The position numbers and the translations under genes are program-made. From Sphingobium sp. CR2-8 (GTDB lineage: Bacteria > Pseudomonadota > Alphaproteobacteria > Sphingomonadales > Sphingomonadaceae), in the NCBI RefSeq assembly GCF_035818615.1, contig NZ_JAYKZY010000001.1:33501-97500 (forward strand): DNA of 64,000 nt, given 5' to 3'. A model generated the notes under the pieces. That model was not told where the DNA came from. It did not search any database and worked only from the letters and a program-made list of their open reading frames with translations. Positions 9,241-17,265 of the stretch are shown piece by piece. Position 1 is the stretch's first letter. Each line of letters opens with the position of its first letter.

Positions 9241-9966
9241 ATGACCAGCACCGCATCGCAAACCCGCACCCGTTCCTTCATCGATCTGCGCGCCTGGGCG
9301 GATGACGCCATGGTCGCCGCGCCGTCCGGCGACCCTTTCCTCACCGCCCGTGCCGACCTGCCGCTGGCGCCCGGACAGATCAGCGTCGGTCTCATCGCCT
9401 TGCCGCAAGGGACGGGCGCAGTCCACGCGATGCCCGCCGAAGAATTCATCATCGTCGCGTCCGGCGCAGCACGGATCGAACAGGCGGGCAAGATCTTCAC
9501 GCTCGATGAAGGCGACAGCCTTCTCCTGCGCGAGGGCGCGGCCTTCGCCTGGTCATGCCATGCCGACACGCGCCTGCTCTTCATGCGCCGCACCGGTGGC
9601 CCGGCGGGCGACGGGGCGATCATTCCCGTCGATACGCAAGCCCCGCTCGAACCATCAGGCGCGCCGCTGGCCGAACTGCTGGTCGGCCCGACGCCGCAAT
9701 GCCGCAACCATGGCGATTACAAATCCGAAGACGGCGAATATATGGTCGGCACCTGGGATTCGACGCCCTATCACCGCCGCCCGATGGTCTATCGCCATTA
9801 TGAACTCATGTATCTGCTCGACGGCAGCGTGACCTTCGTCGACGAAGACGGCGCGGAAGGCACCTTCCATAAGGGCGACATCTTCCTGGTCGAACAGGGC
9901 GCCAGTTGCAGCTGGGACAGCCAGGTCGATGTGAAGAAAGTCTATTGCATCTACCGACCGGCCTGA
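9241..9966 (+). CDS. Bicupin protein (EutQ/DUF861-like)
   Basis: Protein of 241 aa with two cupin repeats. Repeat one has HAMPAEEFIIVASG (residues about 61-74) and repeat two has YRHYELMYLLDGSVTF and KGDIFLVEQGASCSW. The motif spacing fits small-molecule-binding cupins of the DUF861/EutQ or ureidoglycine aminohydrolase type. Metal ligands are incomplete in repeat one, so catalysis is uncertain. AAGGAAGGCCGGC lies just upstream of the ATG. It stands alone between the permease and the copper genes, and no pathway is implied by the neighbours. Confidence 0.75.
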   Translation: MTSTASQTRTRSFIDLRAWADDAMVAAPSGDPFLTARADLPLAPGQISVGLIALPQGTGAVHAMPAEEFIIVASGAARIEQAGKIFTLDEGDSLLLREGAAFAWSCHADTRLLFMRRTGGPAGDGAIIPVDTQAPLEPSGAPLAELLVGPTPQCRNHGDYKSEDGEYMVGTWDSTPYHRRPMVYRHYELMYLLDGSVTFVDEDGAEGTFHKGDIFLVEQGASCSWDSQVDVKKVYCIYRPA

Positions 9967-9977
9967 TCCAGCGCGGA

Positions 9978-10853
9978 TCAGGCCATCGGATCGAGCGTCC
10001 CCAGCCAGGCCACCAGCCCGATGATGGCGATGGCGGCGCTCGTTTCGATCAGCAGCGACAACCGCAGATGCGCGATCGCATGCTGCGGCTCGCCGCCTTC
10101 CAACCGGGGCGTCAGCCGCCAGCGATTGAGCGCCGCCAGCCCCAGCATCAGCCCGAACAGCGCCAGCTTCGCGCCCAGTAACAGCCCGTATCGGCTCCCC
10201 ATCAAGGCCGGAAGCTGCGCCAGCCCGACGATCATCACGCCATTGATCGCGCCGCTGACCACCAAAGTCGCGACGATCAGCGTGCCCATCAGCGCAAAGC
10301 GCGACAACATCGTGGCCACCCGGCGCATGTCGGCCGTAACCGGACGCACCGTCAGCGCAGCATGCAACAGCACGGTCAGCGCCCCGATCCATCCCGCCGC
10401 CGCCCAGATATGCGCGACGTCGGCGATGCGATGCACCGTTCCGGCCATATCCTCGGTCGCCCCGGCATGGCCTGTCCACGCCAGCGTCGCGGCGGCCACG
10501 GCGGCGGCCATCAGCGTCAGCCGCTGCCGACCGGCGCAGGCGGACACCAGCGCCAGCAGCAAGGCGCCACCGCGCACCGCCAGCACCGTCCCGATCGGCG
10601 TCATCGTCAGCACTATCTGCGCGCTGGCCCAGTCGGGGGCGATGATCGATGTCCCGGTCATGCCCGCGACGCTCACCAGCAGCCACAACGCGGACAGCGC
10701 CATGCCTCCCAGCGCCAGCGCCACCGGCACCCATCGCCGCGCCGGGCCGGAACTTGGCATACCCATCACCTGCCAGAACAGCGGCAGGCCCATGAGCAGG
10801 GCAAGGTCGACCATCAGCGCAAAGCGCGCACCGATCAAAGCCCCCTCGATCAT
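9978..10853 (-). CDS. copD: CopD-family copper resistance membrane protein
   Basis: Polytopic membrane protein of 291 aa with about eight predicted hydrophobic segments. Conserved His residues lie in the HAGATEDM and HRIADVAHIWAAAGWIGAL motifs, typical of the CopD/PcoD domain. It is thought to move copper across the inner membrane together with the periplasmic CopC. The gene follows copC by six bases on the minus strand, so the two form an operon divergent from the sigma-factor/copAB operon. Confidence 0.88.
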   Translation of the reverse strand: MIEGALIGARFALMVDLALLMGLPLFWQVMGMPSSGPARRWVPVALALGGMALSALWLLVSVAGMTGTSIIAPDWASAQIVLTMTPIGTVLAVRGGALLLALVSACAGRQRLTLMAAAVAAATLAWTGHAGATEDMAGTVHRIADVAHIWAAAGWIGALTVLLHAALTVRPVTADMRRVATMLSRFALMGTLIVATLVVSGAINGVMIVGLAQLPALMGSRYGLLLGAKLALFGLMLGLAALNRWRLTPRLEGGEPQHAIAHLRLSLLIETSAAIAIIGLVAWLGTLDPMA

Positions 10854-10859
10854 CGGCCC

Positions 10860-11234
10860 TTACTTGACCTTGAAGCTGTAGCCGCCTTCCATCTTGTGCT
10901 GGTCCGCGCCGACCAGATGCCATTTCAGGTCATAGGTGCCGGCCGGCAGCGCGCGGGGAAAGGTCAGCGTCATCGTCTTGCCTTCGACGCTGGTCTTGAA
11001 ACCCTTGATCGGCATGGCGGGGTGATCGGTCATGCCCGGCATGGCCGTCATGGTCAGTTCCGCCCCGCTCATCGGCGCCAGGAAGGTTTCGGAAAAGGTC
11101 AGCGTCACCTTGGTCGGCTTGGCGACGGTCGCATCAGCGGCGGGATTGGACGAAACGAGCTTGCTGTGCGCGCTCGCCGCAGCGGGCAGGATCATCGCGA
11201 AAGCGGCGGCGGCGGTCAGGAAAATACGGGTCAT
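10860..11234 (-). CDS. copC: CopC-like periplasmic copper-binding protein
   Basis: Protein of 124 aa: a Sec signal peptide (cleavage after AAASA) followed by a mature N terminus HSKL whose first histidine is the classical CopC copper ligand. The C-terminal HKMEGGYSFKVK motif and the MTAMPGM methionines are also typical. Its small beta-barrel binds copper and hands it to CopD. The ATG at 11234 was chosen because the signal peptide starts there. It is transcribed away from the CnrYXH-like/copAB operon. Confidence 0.88.
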   Translation of the reverse strand: MTRIFLTAAAAFAMILPAAASAHSKLVSSNPAADATVAKPTKVTLTFSETFLAPMSGAELTMTAMPGMTDHPAMPIKGFKTSVEGKTMTLTFPRALPAGTYDLKWHLVGADQHKMEGGYSFKVK

Positions 11235-11375
11235 TGCAATGTCTCCAGCAGGGTCGCTAGAGGAGATTACGCAGGGACTTGTCCCACCCCTCGGCCCGTG
11301 CGCATATTTTTCCCGAGCCTTGCATGAGGGGTAAACGCCGCCCGCGCGTATGCGACAGGGACGATGGAGACGATG
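11235..11375. promoter_or_regulatory. Divergent promoter region between copC and the sigma cassette
   Basis: These 141 bp separate the copCD and sigma/copAB operons and must hold both promoters. A short palindrome GGGACTTGTCCC spans 11274-11285. An ECF-type promoter recognised by the adjacent sigma factor is expected here, but I could not assign -35/-10 elements with confidence. Confidence 0.35.
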
Positions 11376-11636
11376 ATGACCGACCTGGACCAGTATCTGG
11401 ACGCCCTGCGCGCGATGCCGACCGACACCCGGCTCGCGGACATGGACGCCGCTGTGATGGGCGGCCTTGCTAGGCGGCGCGACCAGATGACTGCGCGGCG
11501 CAGCCTGATGCTGGCGGGCCTGCTGGCGATCGGCATCGGCTGGGCGGGCAGCATCGTGCCGACCGCCCCGGCACAGGCCGCACCCACGCCGATCGGCATG
11601 TCCGACTACACGCCCTCCCGCCTGCTCGGCCAATGA
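11376..11636 (+). CDS. Small one-TM anti-sigma-like protein (CnrY position)
   Basis: Predicted 86-aa protein with a charged cytoplasmic N-terminal half (DLDQYLDALRAMPTDTRLADMDAAV), one transmembrane segment around MLAGLLAIGIGWAGS and a short periplasmic tail. Size, topology and gene order (before a CnrX-like sensor and an ECF sigma) match the anti-sigma CnrY/NccY. Primary similarity is not obvious, so the role is inferred from context. The ATG at 11376 lies six bases after GGAG; ATG codons at 11364 and 11373 are alternatives. The stop overlaps the next start (ATGA). Confidence 0.6.
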   Translation: MTDLDQYLDALRAMPTDTRLADMDAAVMGGLARRRDQMTARRSLMLAGLLAIGIGWAGSIVPTAPAQAAPTPIGMSDYTPSRLLGQ

Positions 11637-12070
11637 CCGTCCGCCGTTATGCGCTGGTCGCTCTCGTCGCCTTCGCCGCCGCGCTGGCAGCCGTGCTGGT
11701 AGCCCGCACCTGGCTTGCCCCAGCGCCGCGCGTCGAAAGCCAGGTCCATGCCCTGCTGCATGAAAAGCTGACGCTCGACGCCGCGCAGGAACAGCGCATC
11801 CATGCGCTCGAAAGCGCCTTCGCCACGCGCCGCGCCGCGCTGGAGGCGGAAATGCGCGCCGACAATGAACGGCTCGCCACGGCGATAGAGGGCGAACATG
11901 GCTATGGTCCGAAGGTGGCGGAGGCGGTCGATCGCTCCCACCATGTGATGGGGCAACTGCAAAAGGAAACGCTCCAGCACATCTTCGCGATGCGCGGCGT
12001 GTTGCGCCCCGATCAGGCGGCGCAGTTCGACGCCGCCATCGTCAAGGCGCTGACCCAGCCCGCCCGGTGA
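11633..12070 (+). CDS. CnrX/CzcX-like periplasmic heavy-metal sensor
   Basis: Protein of 145 aa with an N-terminal membrane anchor (residues about 5-27) and a helical periplasmic domain. HALLHEKLTLDAAQEQRIHALE and SHHVMGQLQKETLQHIFAMRGVLRPDQAAQF match the CnrX/ZraP-like metal-sensor fold, with His and Met residues able to bind metal. CnrX-type sensors hold the anti-sigma/sigma complex at the membrane and release it on metal binding. Given copA/copB downstream and copCD upstream, copper is the likely ligand here rather than Ni/Co. It overlaps both neighbours by four bases. Confidence 0.75.
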   Translation: MTVRRYALVALVAFAAALAAVLVARTWLAPAPRVESQVHALLHEKLTLDAAQEQRIHALESAFATRRAALEAEMRADNERLATAIEGEHGYGPKVAEAVDRSHHVMGQLQKETLQHIFAMRGVLRPDQAAQFDAAIVKALTQPAR

Positions 12071-12642
12071 CGGCCCGCAACCCCGATCCCGATTCCGAAC
12101 CGGACGATCGGGAACTGGCGGCTCGCGCGCTCGCCGGGCATCAACCCGCTTATGGCGCCTTGATGCGGCGGCATCGCGACGCGGTCTATCGCCTTGCCCG
12201 CGGACATGTGGGTAACGGCGACGAAGCGCTCGACATCACGCAGGAAACATTCGTGGCCGCCTTCGCCGCGCTCGCGCGCTATGACGGGGTGCGTCCGTTT
12301 CGCGTCTGGATCGCCCGGATCGCGCTCAACAAATGCCGCGACTGGGCGCGCCGCCGCACGGTTCGCCGCCTCTTCACCTTCGCTAGGCCCATCGACGATG
12401 CGCTCGCCATCGCCAGTCCCGACGCCACGCCGGAGGAAGTCGCCCATTCGCATCGCGAAGTCGCGCGCATCAACGCCGCTATCGCTGCGCTCCCGACCAA
12501 TCTCAAGCAGGTGGTGCTGCTCCGCACGATAGAGGGGATGAGCCAGGCGGAGGCGGCCGATGTGCTGGGCGTCACCGAAAAGGCGGTCGAAACCCGGCTC
12601 TACCGCGCCCGCGCGAAATTGACCGAAATTTTGAGGGATTGA
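12067..12642 (+). CDS. ECF sigma factor (CnrH-like)
   Basis: Sigma-70 family ECF protein of 191 aa. Region 2 spans roughly residues 25-95 (DAVYRLARGHVGNGDEALDITQETFVAAF) and region 4 spans 135-185 (LPTNLKQVVLLRTIEGMSQAEAADVLGVTEKAVETRLYRARAKL). It starts with GTG, overlapping the preceding stop as GTGA. With the two upstream genes it forms an anti-sigma/sensor/sigma cassette, and copAB directly follow, so it probably directs transcription of the copper operon and itself. Confidence 0.88.
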   Translation: MTARNPDPDSEPDDRELAARALAGHQPAYGALMRRHRDAVYRLARGHVGNGDEALDITQETFVAAFAALARYDGVRPFRVWIARIALNKCRDWARRRTVRRLFTFARPIDDALAIASPDATPEEVAHSHREVARINAAIAALPTNLKQVVLLRTIEGMSQAEAADVLGVTEKAVETRLYRARAKLTEILRD

Positions 12643-12666
12643 AGTCCCGCTCGCGTATGAAGGGGC

Positions 12667-14409
12667 ATGACGACACCCATCGCCCTCGACCGCCGCACCC
12701 TCATCAAAGGCGCGGCAGCGCTCAGCCTCGTCGGCGCCTTCCCCGCCTGGGCGCGCAGCGGCACGCCGGGCCTGCACCCCGCGCCCGGGGTCCTGTCGGG
12801 CGACCGCATTGCGCTCACCGTTGGCGAAAGCCATTTCGGCACCGGCGGCCGATCCGCCCATGCGATCACGATCAACGGCACCGTCCCCGCGCCGCTCATC
12901 CGCCTGAAGGAAGGGCAGCGCGTCCAGCTCGCCGTCACCAACAATCTCAAGGAAGACACGTCGATCCACTGGCACGGCCTGATCGTGCCCTTCCAGATGG
13001 ATGGCGTTCCGGGCATCAGCTTCCCCGGCATCCGTCCGGGCGAAACCTTCACCTACGACTTCCCGATCCGTCAGTCCGGCACCTATTGGTATCACAGCCA
13101 TTCGGGCATGCAGGAAGCCATGGGCCATTACGGCCCGATCGTCATCGATCCCGCAGGCGTCGATCCGGTACAGGCTACGCGCGAACATGTGATCGTGCTG
13201 GCGGACTGGTCGCCGGTCCACCCGCATATGCTGCTGAAACGCCTCAAGCAGATGGGCGGCTATCATAATTTTCAGCGCCAGACCCTCGCCGGGCTGCTCG
13301 CGGGGAAGGACCAGCCGCTCAAGGATCGCATCGACTGGGGCAAGATGCGCATGGACCCGACCGACATCTCCGACGTCACCGGCTCCACCTACAGTTTCCT
13401 CATCAACGGCCATGGCACGCCCGAAAATTGGACCGGGCTGTTCACGCCGGGTGAGCGCGTCCGTCTGCGCATCGTCAACGCCTCCGCCATGACCAATTTC
13501 AACGTCCGCCTGCCTGGCCTCCCCATGACCGTGGTCCAGTGCGATGGCCAGCATGTCCAGCCGGTCGACACCGACGAATTCCAGATCGGTATCGCCGAAA
13601 CCTATGACGTCGTCGTCCAGCCGACAGACGCCAAAGCCTACGCCCTGATCGCGGAAGCCATCGACCGCTCCGGCCAGGTGCGTGCGACGCTCGCGCCGCA
13701 ACTCGGCATGGTCGCGCCGATTCCCGATCTTCGCCAACGCCCGCTGCTGACGATGAAGGATATGGGCATGGATATGTCCGGCATGGACATGGGGCAGGGG
13801 GGCGTCATCGACTTGAGCCAGCCCGCCAACGACAGCATGGCGGGCCACGCCATGAAGATGCTCGACCCCTCGGTCGCGCCGGACGTGCCGATGGGGCCGG
13901 GCGTCGCGACCCTCTCCTCCATGCCCGCCGATCGCACTGCCGATCGGCCCACGGGGCTGGAGGATGTCGATCATCGCGTCCTCACCTATGCCGACCTGCG
14001 ATCGCTCGAACCGAACACGGATATCCGCACGCCCACCCGCACGCTCGACATTCATCTGACCGCCAATATGGAACGCTATATGTGGTCCTTCGACGGCGTG
14101 AAGCTGTCGGACGGCGCGGAACCGATCGCCTTCCGCCACAATGAACGCGTGCGCGTCACGCTCATCAACGACACGATGATGCCGCACCCCATCCATATCC
14201 ACGGCCATTTCTTCCAACTGCTGACCGGGGACGATCCTACCCATAATCCGCGCAAGCATACGGTGAACGTCCTGCCCGGCGGCAAGATCAGCTTCGATCT
14301 GACCGCCGATGCGCTGGGCGACTGGGCCTTCCACTGCCACATGCTGATGCACATGCATGCAGGGATGATGCGCGTCGTCACGGTCCGCCCAACGGAGGAC
14401 GCGGCATGA
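12667..14409 (+). CDS. copA: CopA multicopper oxidase
   Basis: Periplasmic multicopper oxidase of 580 aa, exported by Tat (RRTLIKGAAALSLVGAFPAWA). The copper-ligand motifs are present: IHWHG, YWYHSHSG, HPIHIHGHFFQL and HCHMLMHMHAGM. A methionine-rich stretch (MGMDMSGMDMG, around residue 365) is the CopA copper-binding insert. It oxidises Cu(I) to the less toxic Cu(II). GAAGGGGC precedes the ATG, 24 bp after the sigma gene. The stop overlaps copB (ATGA). Confidence 0.92.
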   Translation: MTTPIALDRRTLIKGAAALSLVGAFPAWARSGTPGLHPAPGVLSGDRIALTVGESHFGTGGRSAHAITINGTVPAPLIRLKEGQRVQLAVTNNLKEDTSIHWHGLIVPFQMDGVPGISFPGIRPGETFTYDFPIRQSGTYWYHSHSGMQEAMGHYGPIVIDPAGVDPVQATREHVIVLADWSPVHPHMLLKRLKQMGGYHNFQRQTLAGLLAGKDQPLKDRIDWGKMRMDPTDISDVTGSTYSFLINGHGTPENWTGLFTPGERVRLRIVNASAMTNFNVRLPGLPMTVVQCDGQHVQPVDTDEFQIGIAETYDVVVQPTDAKAYALIAEAIDRSGQVRATLAPQLGMVAPIPDLRQRPLLTMKDMGMDMSGMDMGQGGVIDLSQPANDSMAGHAMKMLDPSVAPDVPMGPGVATLSSMPADRTADRPTGLEDVDHRVLTYADLRSLEPNTDIRTPTRTLDIHLTANMERYMWSFDGVKLSDGAEPIAFRHNERVRVTLINDTMMPHPIHIHGHFFQLLTGDDPTHNPRKHTVNVLPGGKISFDLTADALGDWAFHCHMLMHMHAGMMRVVTVRPTEDAA

Positions 14410-15329
14410 AGCGCCTGATCGCCCCGGTCGCGCTGCTGCTCGCCAGCGCCGCCGCGCCCGCCCTTGCGCAGGACCACAGCCAGATGGATCATGGCGCGAA
14501 CCAAATGCCGCAACCGGAGGCCGCGCCCGTGTCGGCCGAACCGGCCAATCCTCATGCCGGACATGCCATGCCCGCACCGGACGATAGCGTCCCCAAGGGC
14601 TTCGCCCCCCCGGTCCCGACCGACCACGCCGCCGACGCGCTCTACGACCCCGCCATCATGGCTCGCGCCCGCGCCGCCATGACGAAGGAAAATGGCGGCA
14701 TGACCTTCTCGCAACTGATGATAGACCGCCTCGAATATCGCACGCAAAAGGGCACGGACGGCTATGCCTGGGAAGGGGAAGGCTGGATCGGCGGCGACAT
14801 AAACCGGCTCGCCATCAAGTCGGAAGGGGAGGGGGACGTCGGCGGCCGCCTCGAAAGCGCCGAACTCCAGGCGCTCTACAGCCGCGCCATCGACCCGTGG
14901 TGGAACATCGTCGCGGGCGTCCGGCAGGACTTCCGCCCGCAACCCCAGCGCACCTACGCGACCATCGGCATCGAAGGCCTCGCCCCCTATTGGTTCGAGG
15001 TCGAAGCCCAGGCTTTCCTGTCCGACAAGGGCGACGCCCATCTGCGCATAGAGGGCAGCTACGACCAGCGCATCACCCAGCGCCTGGTCCTGCAACCCGC
15101 CGCCGAAGTGAACATCGCGGCGCAGGACGTGCCGGAATTGGGCATCGGTTCGGGCCTGTCGAACATCGAACTCGGCCTGCGCCTGCGGTACGAATTCGCC
15201 CGCGAATTTGCGCCCTATATTGGGGTTAACTGGGAACGCAGCATCGGCGACACCGCCCGCTACGCCCGTGCGGCGGGGGAGGGCGCGTCCGCCACCAGCC
15301 TCGTCATGGGCATCCGATTCTGGTTCTGA
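14406..15329 (+). CDS. copB: CopB outer-membrane copper resistance protein
   Basis: Protein of 307 aa with a signal peptide (ending ALA), a His/Met-rich N-terminal segment (DHSQMDHGANQMPQ, HAGHAM) and then the conserved CopB beta-barrel: LMIDRLEYRTQKGTDGYAWEGEGWIGGD, GVRQDF and a C-terminal GIRFWF that ends in an aromatic residue as outer-membrane proteins do. It binds or excludes copper at the outer membrane. Translationally coupled to copA. Confidence 0.92.
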   Translation: MKRLIAPVALLLASAAAPALAQDHSQMDHGANQMPQPEAAPVSAEPANPHAGHAMPAPDDSVPKGFAPPVPTDHAADALYDPAIMARARAAMTKENGGMTFSQLMIDRLEYRTQKGTDGYAWEGEGWIGGDINRLAIKSEGEGDVGGRLESAELQALYSRAIDPWWNIVAGVRQDFRPQPQRTYATIGIEGLAPYWFEVEAQAFLSDKGDAHLRIEGSYDQRITQRLVLQPAAEVNIAAQDVPELGIGSGLSNIELGLRLRYEFAREFAPYIGVNWERSIGDTARYARAAGEGASATSLVMGIRFWF

Positions 15330-15402
15330 CATCTTCAGGGCGGGCCAGCAAAAGCCGTGCGGGCTGAAACCCACTTACCTTCATTGGAAACTACGGCCTG
15401 TT

Positions 15403-15454
15403 GTTCCCCAACGAAGGCCGGGGTCCAGTTCTGAGCGTAAGACGGGACCCCAGC
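15403..15454. repeat. Degenerate copy of the GC-rich palindromic repeat
   Basis: Begins GTTCCCCAACGAAGGCCGGG and carries GTCCAG then GGGACCCC, an eroded version of the element intact at 16644-16709 and 44542-44607. It lies between copB and the 3' end of the amidohydrolase gene, both of which point towards it. Confidence 0.6.
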
Positions 15455-15455
15455 A

Positions 15456-16601
15456 TCAGCCCAAATGCCGTTCCGCCAACGCGACATGCAACTTGATGCC
15501 CAACCCCAGCACATCGTCGTTGAAATCATAATGCGGGTTGTGCAGCGGCATCGACCCCTTGGGCTTGGCTTGTCCCAACCAGATATAGGCACCCTTGCAC
15601 GCTTGCAGCATGAAGGCGAAATCCTCCGACGTGAAGGCCGGGTCGGGCGCCAGCCGCGCTTCGCCCACGCTCGCTGCGGCGTCCAGCGCTTCCTGCGCCG
15701 CTTCTGCATCGTTGATCGTCGCGGGATAATAGCGTTGATAATCGACGGTCGCGGACAATTCCCCCGCCAGCGCGACGCCGGCTGCAATCTCGCGTATCGA
15801 CGCCTCGATCCGGTCCTGGACCACCGGATCGAATGTCCGCACCGTCCCGGAAACCGTCACCAGCTCGGGGATCACATTATGCGTATGCCCGCCATGAATC
15901 TGCGTGATGGACAGCACGGCCGACGCCGTGGGCGCAATGCGGCGCGACACGATCGCGTTCAATTGCTGCACCAATGCTGCTGCAGCAAAAATCGCGTCGG
16001 GCGTATCCTGCGGGATTGCCGCATGGCCGCCGCGCCCTTCCAGCCGGATCTCGAACTTGTCGGCTGCGCCCATGATCGGGCCGGGCCGCGTCGCGATCGT
16101 CCCGGCAGGCAGGTCGGGCCAATTGTGCAGCCCGAACACGCGGTCGCAGGGGAATCGTTCGAACAGCCCTTCATTGACCATCTCGCGCGCGCCGCCCTGG
16201 CCTTCCTCGGCGGGCTGGAAGAAGAAGTTGATGGTCCCATCGAAATGGCGACTGCGCGCCAAATGCTGCGCCGCGCCCAGCAGCATGGCGACATGCCCGT
16301 CATGGCCACAGCCATGGAAACTGCCCGGCGTCGTGCTGGCATAGGGCAGGTTGGTCTGTTCATGGATCGGCAGCGCATCCATGTCCGCGCGCAGGCCGAT
16401 GCTGCGCGAAGACGTCCCATGGCGCAACACGCCGACCACACCGGTCCTGCCGATCCCTTCATGCACCTCCAGCCCCAGCGCGCGCAATTGCTCGGCGATG
16501 CGACCTGCCGTGCGATGCTCGCAAAAGCCAAGCTCGGGATGCGCATGAATGTCGCGGCGGAACGCGATCAGCGGTTCGATCAGGTCGGAAATGTCGGTCA
16601 T
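15456..16601 (-). CDS. M20-family amidohydrolase (hippurate/IAA-amino-acid hydrolase type)
   Basis: Metallopeptidase M20D of 381 aa. Metal-binding motifs are visible: GLRADMDALPI, HGCGHDGHVAMLLGAA, PAEEGQGGAREMV and the FTSEDFAFM motif near the C terminus. Members hydrolyse N-acyl amino acids (hippurate, IAA conjugates, N-acetyl amino acids) in the cytoplasm. The ATG at 16601 gives the usual N terminus (TDISDLIEPLIAFRRDIHAHPELG). Its neighbours, an Lrp regulator and an aminotransferase on the same strand, suggest catabolism of an acylated amino compound. The substrate is an inference. Confidence 0.85.
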   Translation of the reverse strand: MTDISDLIEPLIAFRRDIHAHPELGFCEHRTAGRIAEQLRALGLEVHEGIGRTGVVGVLRHGTSSRSIGLRADMDALPIHEQTNLPYASTTPGSFHGCGHDGHVAMLLGAAQHLARSRHFDGTINFFFQPAEEGQGGAREMVNEGLFERFPCDRVFGLHNWPDLPAGTIATRPGPIMGAADKFEIRLEGRGGHAAIPQDTPDAIFAAAALVQQLNAIVSRRIAPTASAVLSITQIHGGHTHNVIPELVTVSGTVRTFDPVVQDRIEASIREIAAGVALAGELSATVDYQRYYPATINDAEAAQEALDAAASVGEARLAPDPAFTSEDFAFMLQACKGAYIWLGQAKPKGSMPLHNPHYDFNDDVLGLGIKLHVALAERHLG

Positions 16602-16643
16602 GCAAAAAAGCCCATCACGAAAATTGAATCTCGCCATCATAGT

Positions 16644-16709
16644 GTTCCCCGGCGAAGACCGGGGTCCAGTCCCACGATCCGACCTGGACTCCGGCCTTCG
16701 CCGGGGAAC
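16644..16709. repeat. GC-rich palindromic intergenic repeat (REP-like)
   Basis: Inverted repeat with arms beginning GTTCCCCGGCGAAGACCGGG and ending CCTTCGCCGGGGAAC, around a less conserved centre. The same element recurs at 44542-44607 and in degraded form at 18901-18964 and 15403-15454. It would fold into a long hairpin. Elements with this core are common between genes in sphingomonads. Confidence 0.75.
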
Positions 16710-16751
16710 AAGCAGTTGCTGCCAGCTACCATGTGGCGCACGGCATAGACC

Positions 16752-17246
16752 CTACCGCTGCTCACCGAACAGATGCTGGATCGGGTAATGATGTTTGATG
16801 AAGGGCGACTTGATCACGACATAGCTGAAATATTTCTCGATCCCGTAATCGCTTTCCAGCATCCCTTCGATGATCGACTGATAATGCGCCACGCCCCGCG
16901 TCACGAATTTCAGCAGATAGTCGTATCCGCCGCTCACCAGATGACATTCGACGATCTCGTCCAGCTTGCGGATGCGGGTCTCGAACCGCGAAAAGTCGCC
17001 CGCGCGATGCTCCGTCAGCGTGACTTCGGTAAAGACCGTCAGATATTCGCCCAGCTTGTGCAGGTTGATATGCGCGCCATAGCCGGTGATATAGCCCGCC
17101 TTCTCCAGTCGCTTGACGCGGGTTAGGCACGGGCTGGGCGACAGGCCGACCGCATCGGCCAGCTCGACATTGGTGATGCGGCCTGATTGCTGAAGCTGCG
17201 TCAGGATCTTGAGGTCGATCCTGTCCAGTCTGGGTCCGCCCAACAT
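16752..17246 (-). CDS. Lrp/AsnC-family transcriptional regulator
   Basis: Protein of 164 aa: an N-terminal winged HTH (LDRIDLKILTQLQQSGRITNVELADAVGLSPSPCLTRVKRLEKAGYI) followed by the RAM/AsnC ligand-binding domain (HLVSGGYDYLLKFV). Such regulators sense an amino acid and control linked catabolic genes. It lies 19 bp downstream of the class III aminotransferase and is probably co-transcribed with it, so it is likely a local regulator of the amino-compound genes. Confidence 0.9.
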   Translation of the reverse strand: MLGGPRLDRIDLKILTQLQQSGRITNVELADAVGLSPSPCLTRVKRLEKAGYITGYGAHINLHKLGEYLTVFTEVTLTEHRAGDFSRFETRIRKLDEIVECHLVSGGYDYLLKFVTRGVAHYQSIIEGMLESDYGIEKYFSYVVIKSPFIKHHYPIQHLFGEQR

Positions 17247-17265
17247 ATGCCTTGCTCCCCGTTTC

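Noticed and set aside
12013..14577. Very long minus-strand open frame (854 codons) opposite copA
   Set aside because: It is an antisense shadow of the sigma/copA genes: His/Arg/Gly/Asp-rich translation with no recognisable domains, produced by GC-rich codon bias.
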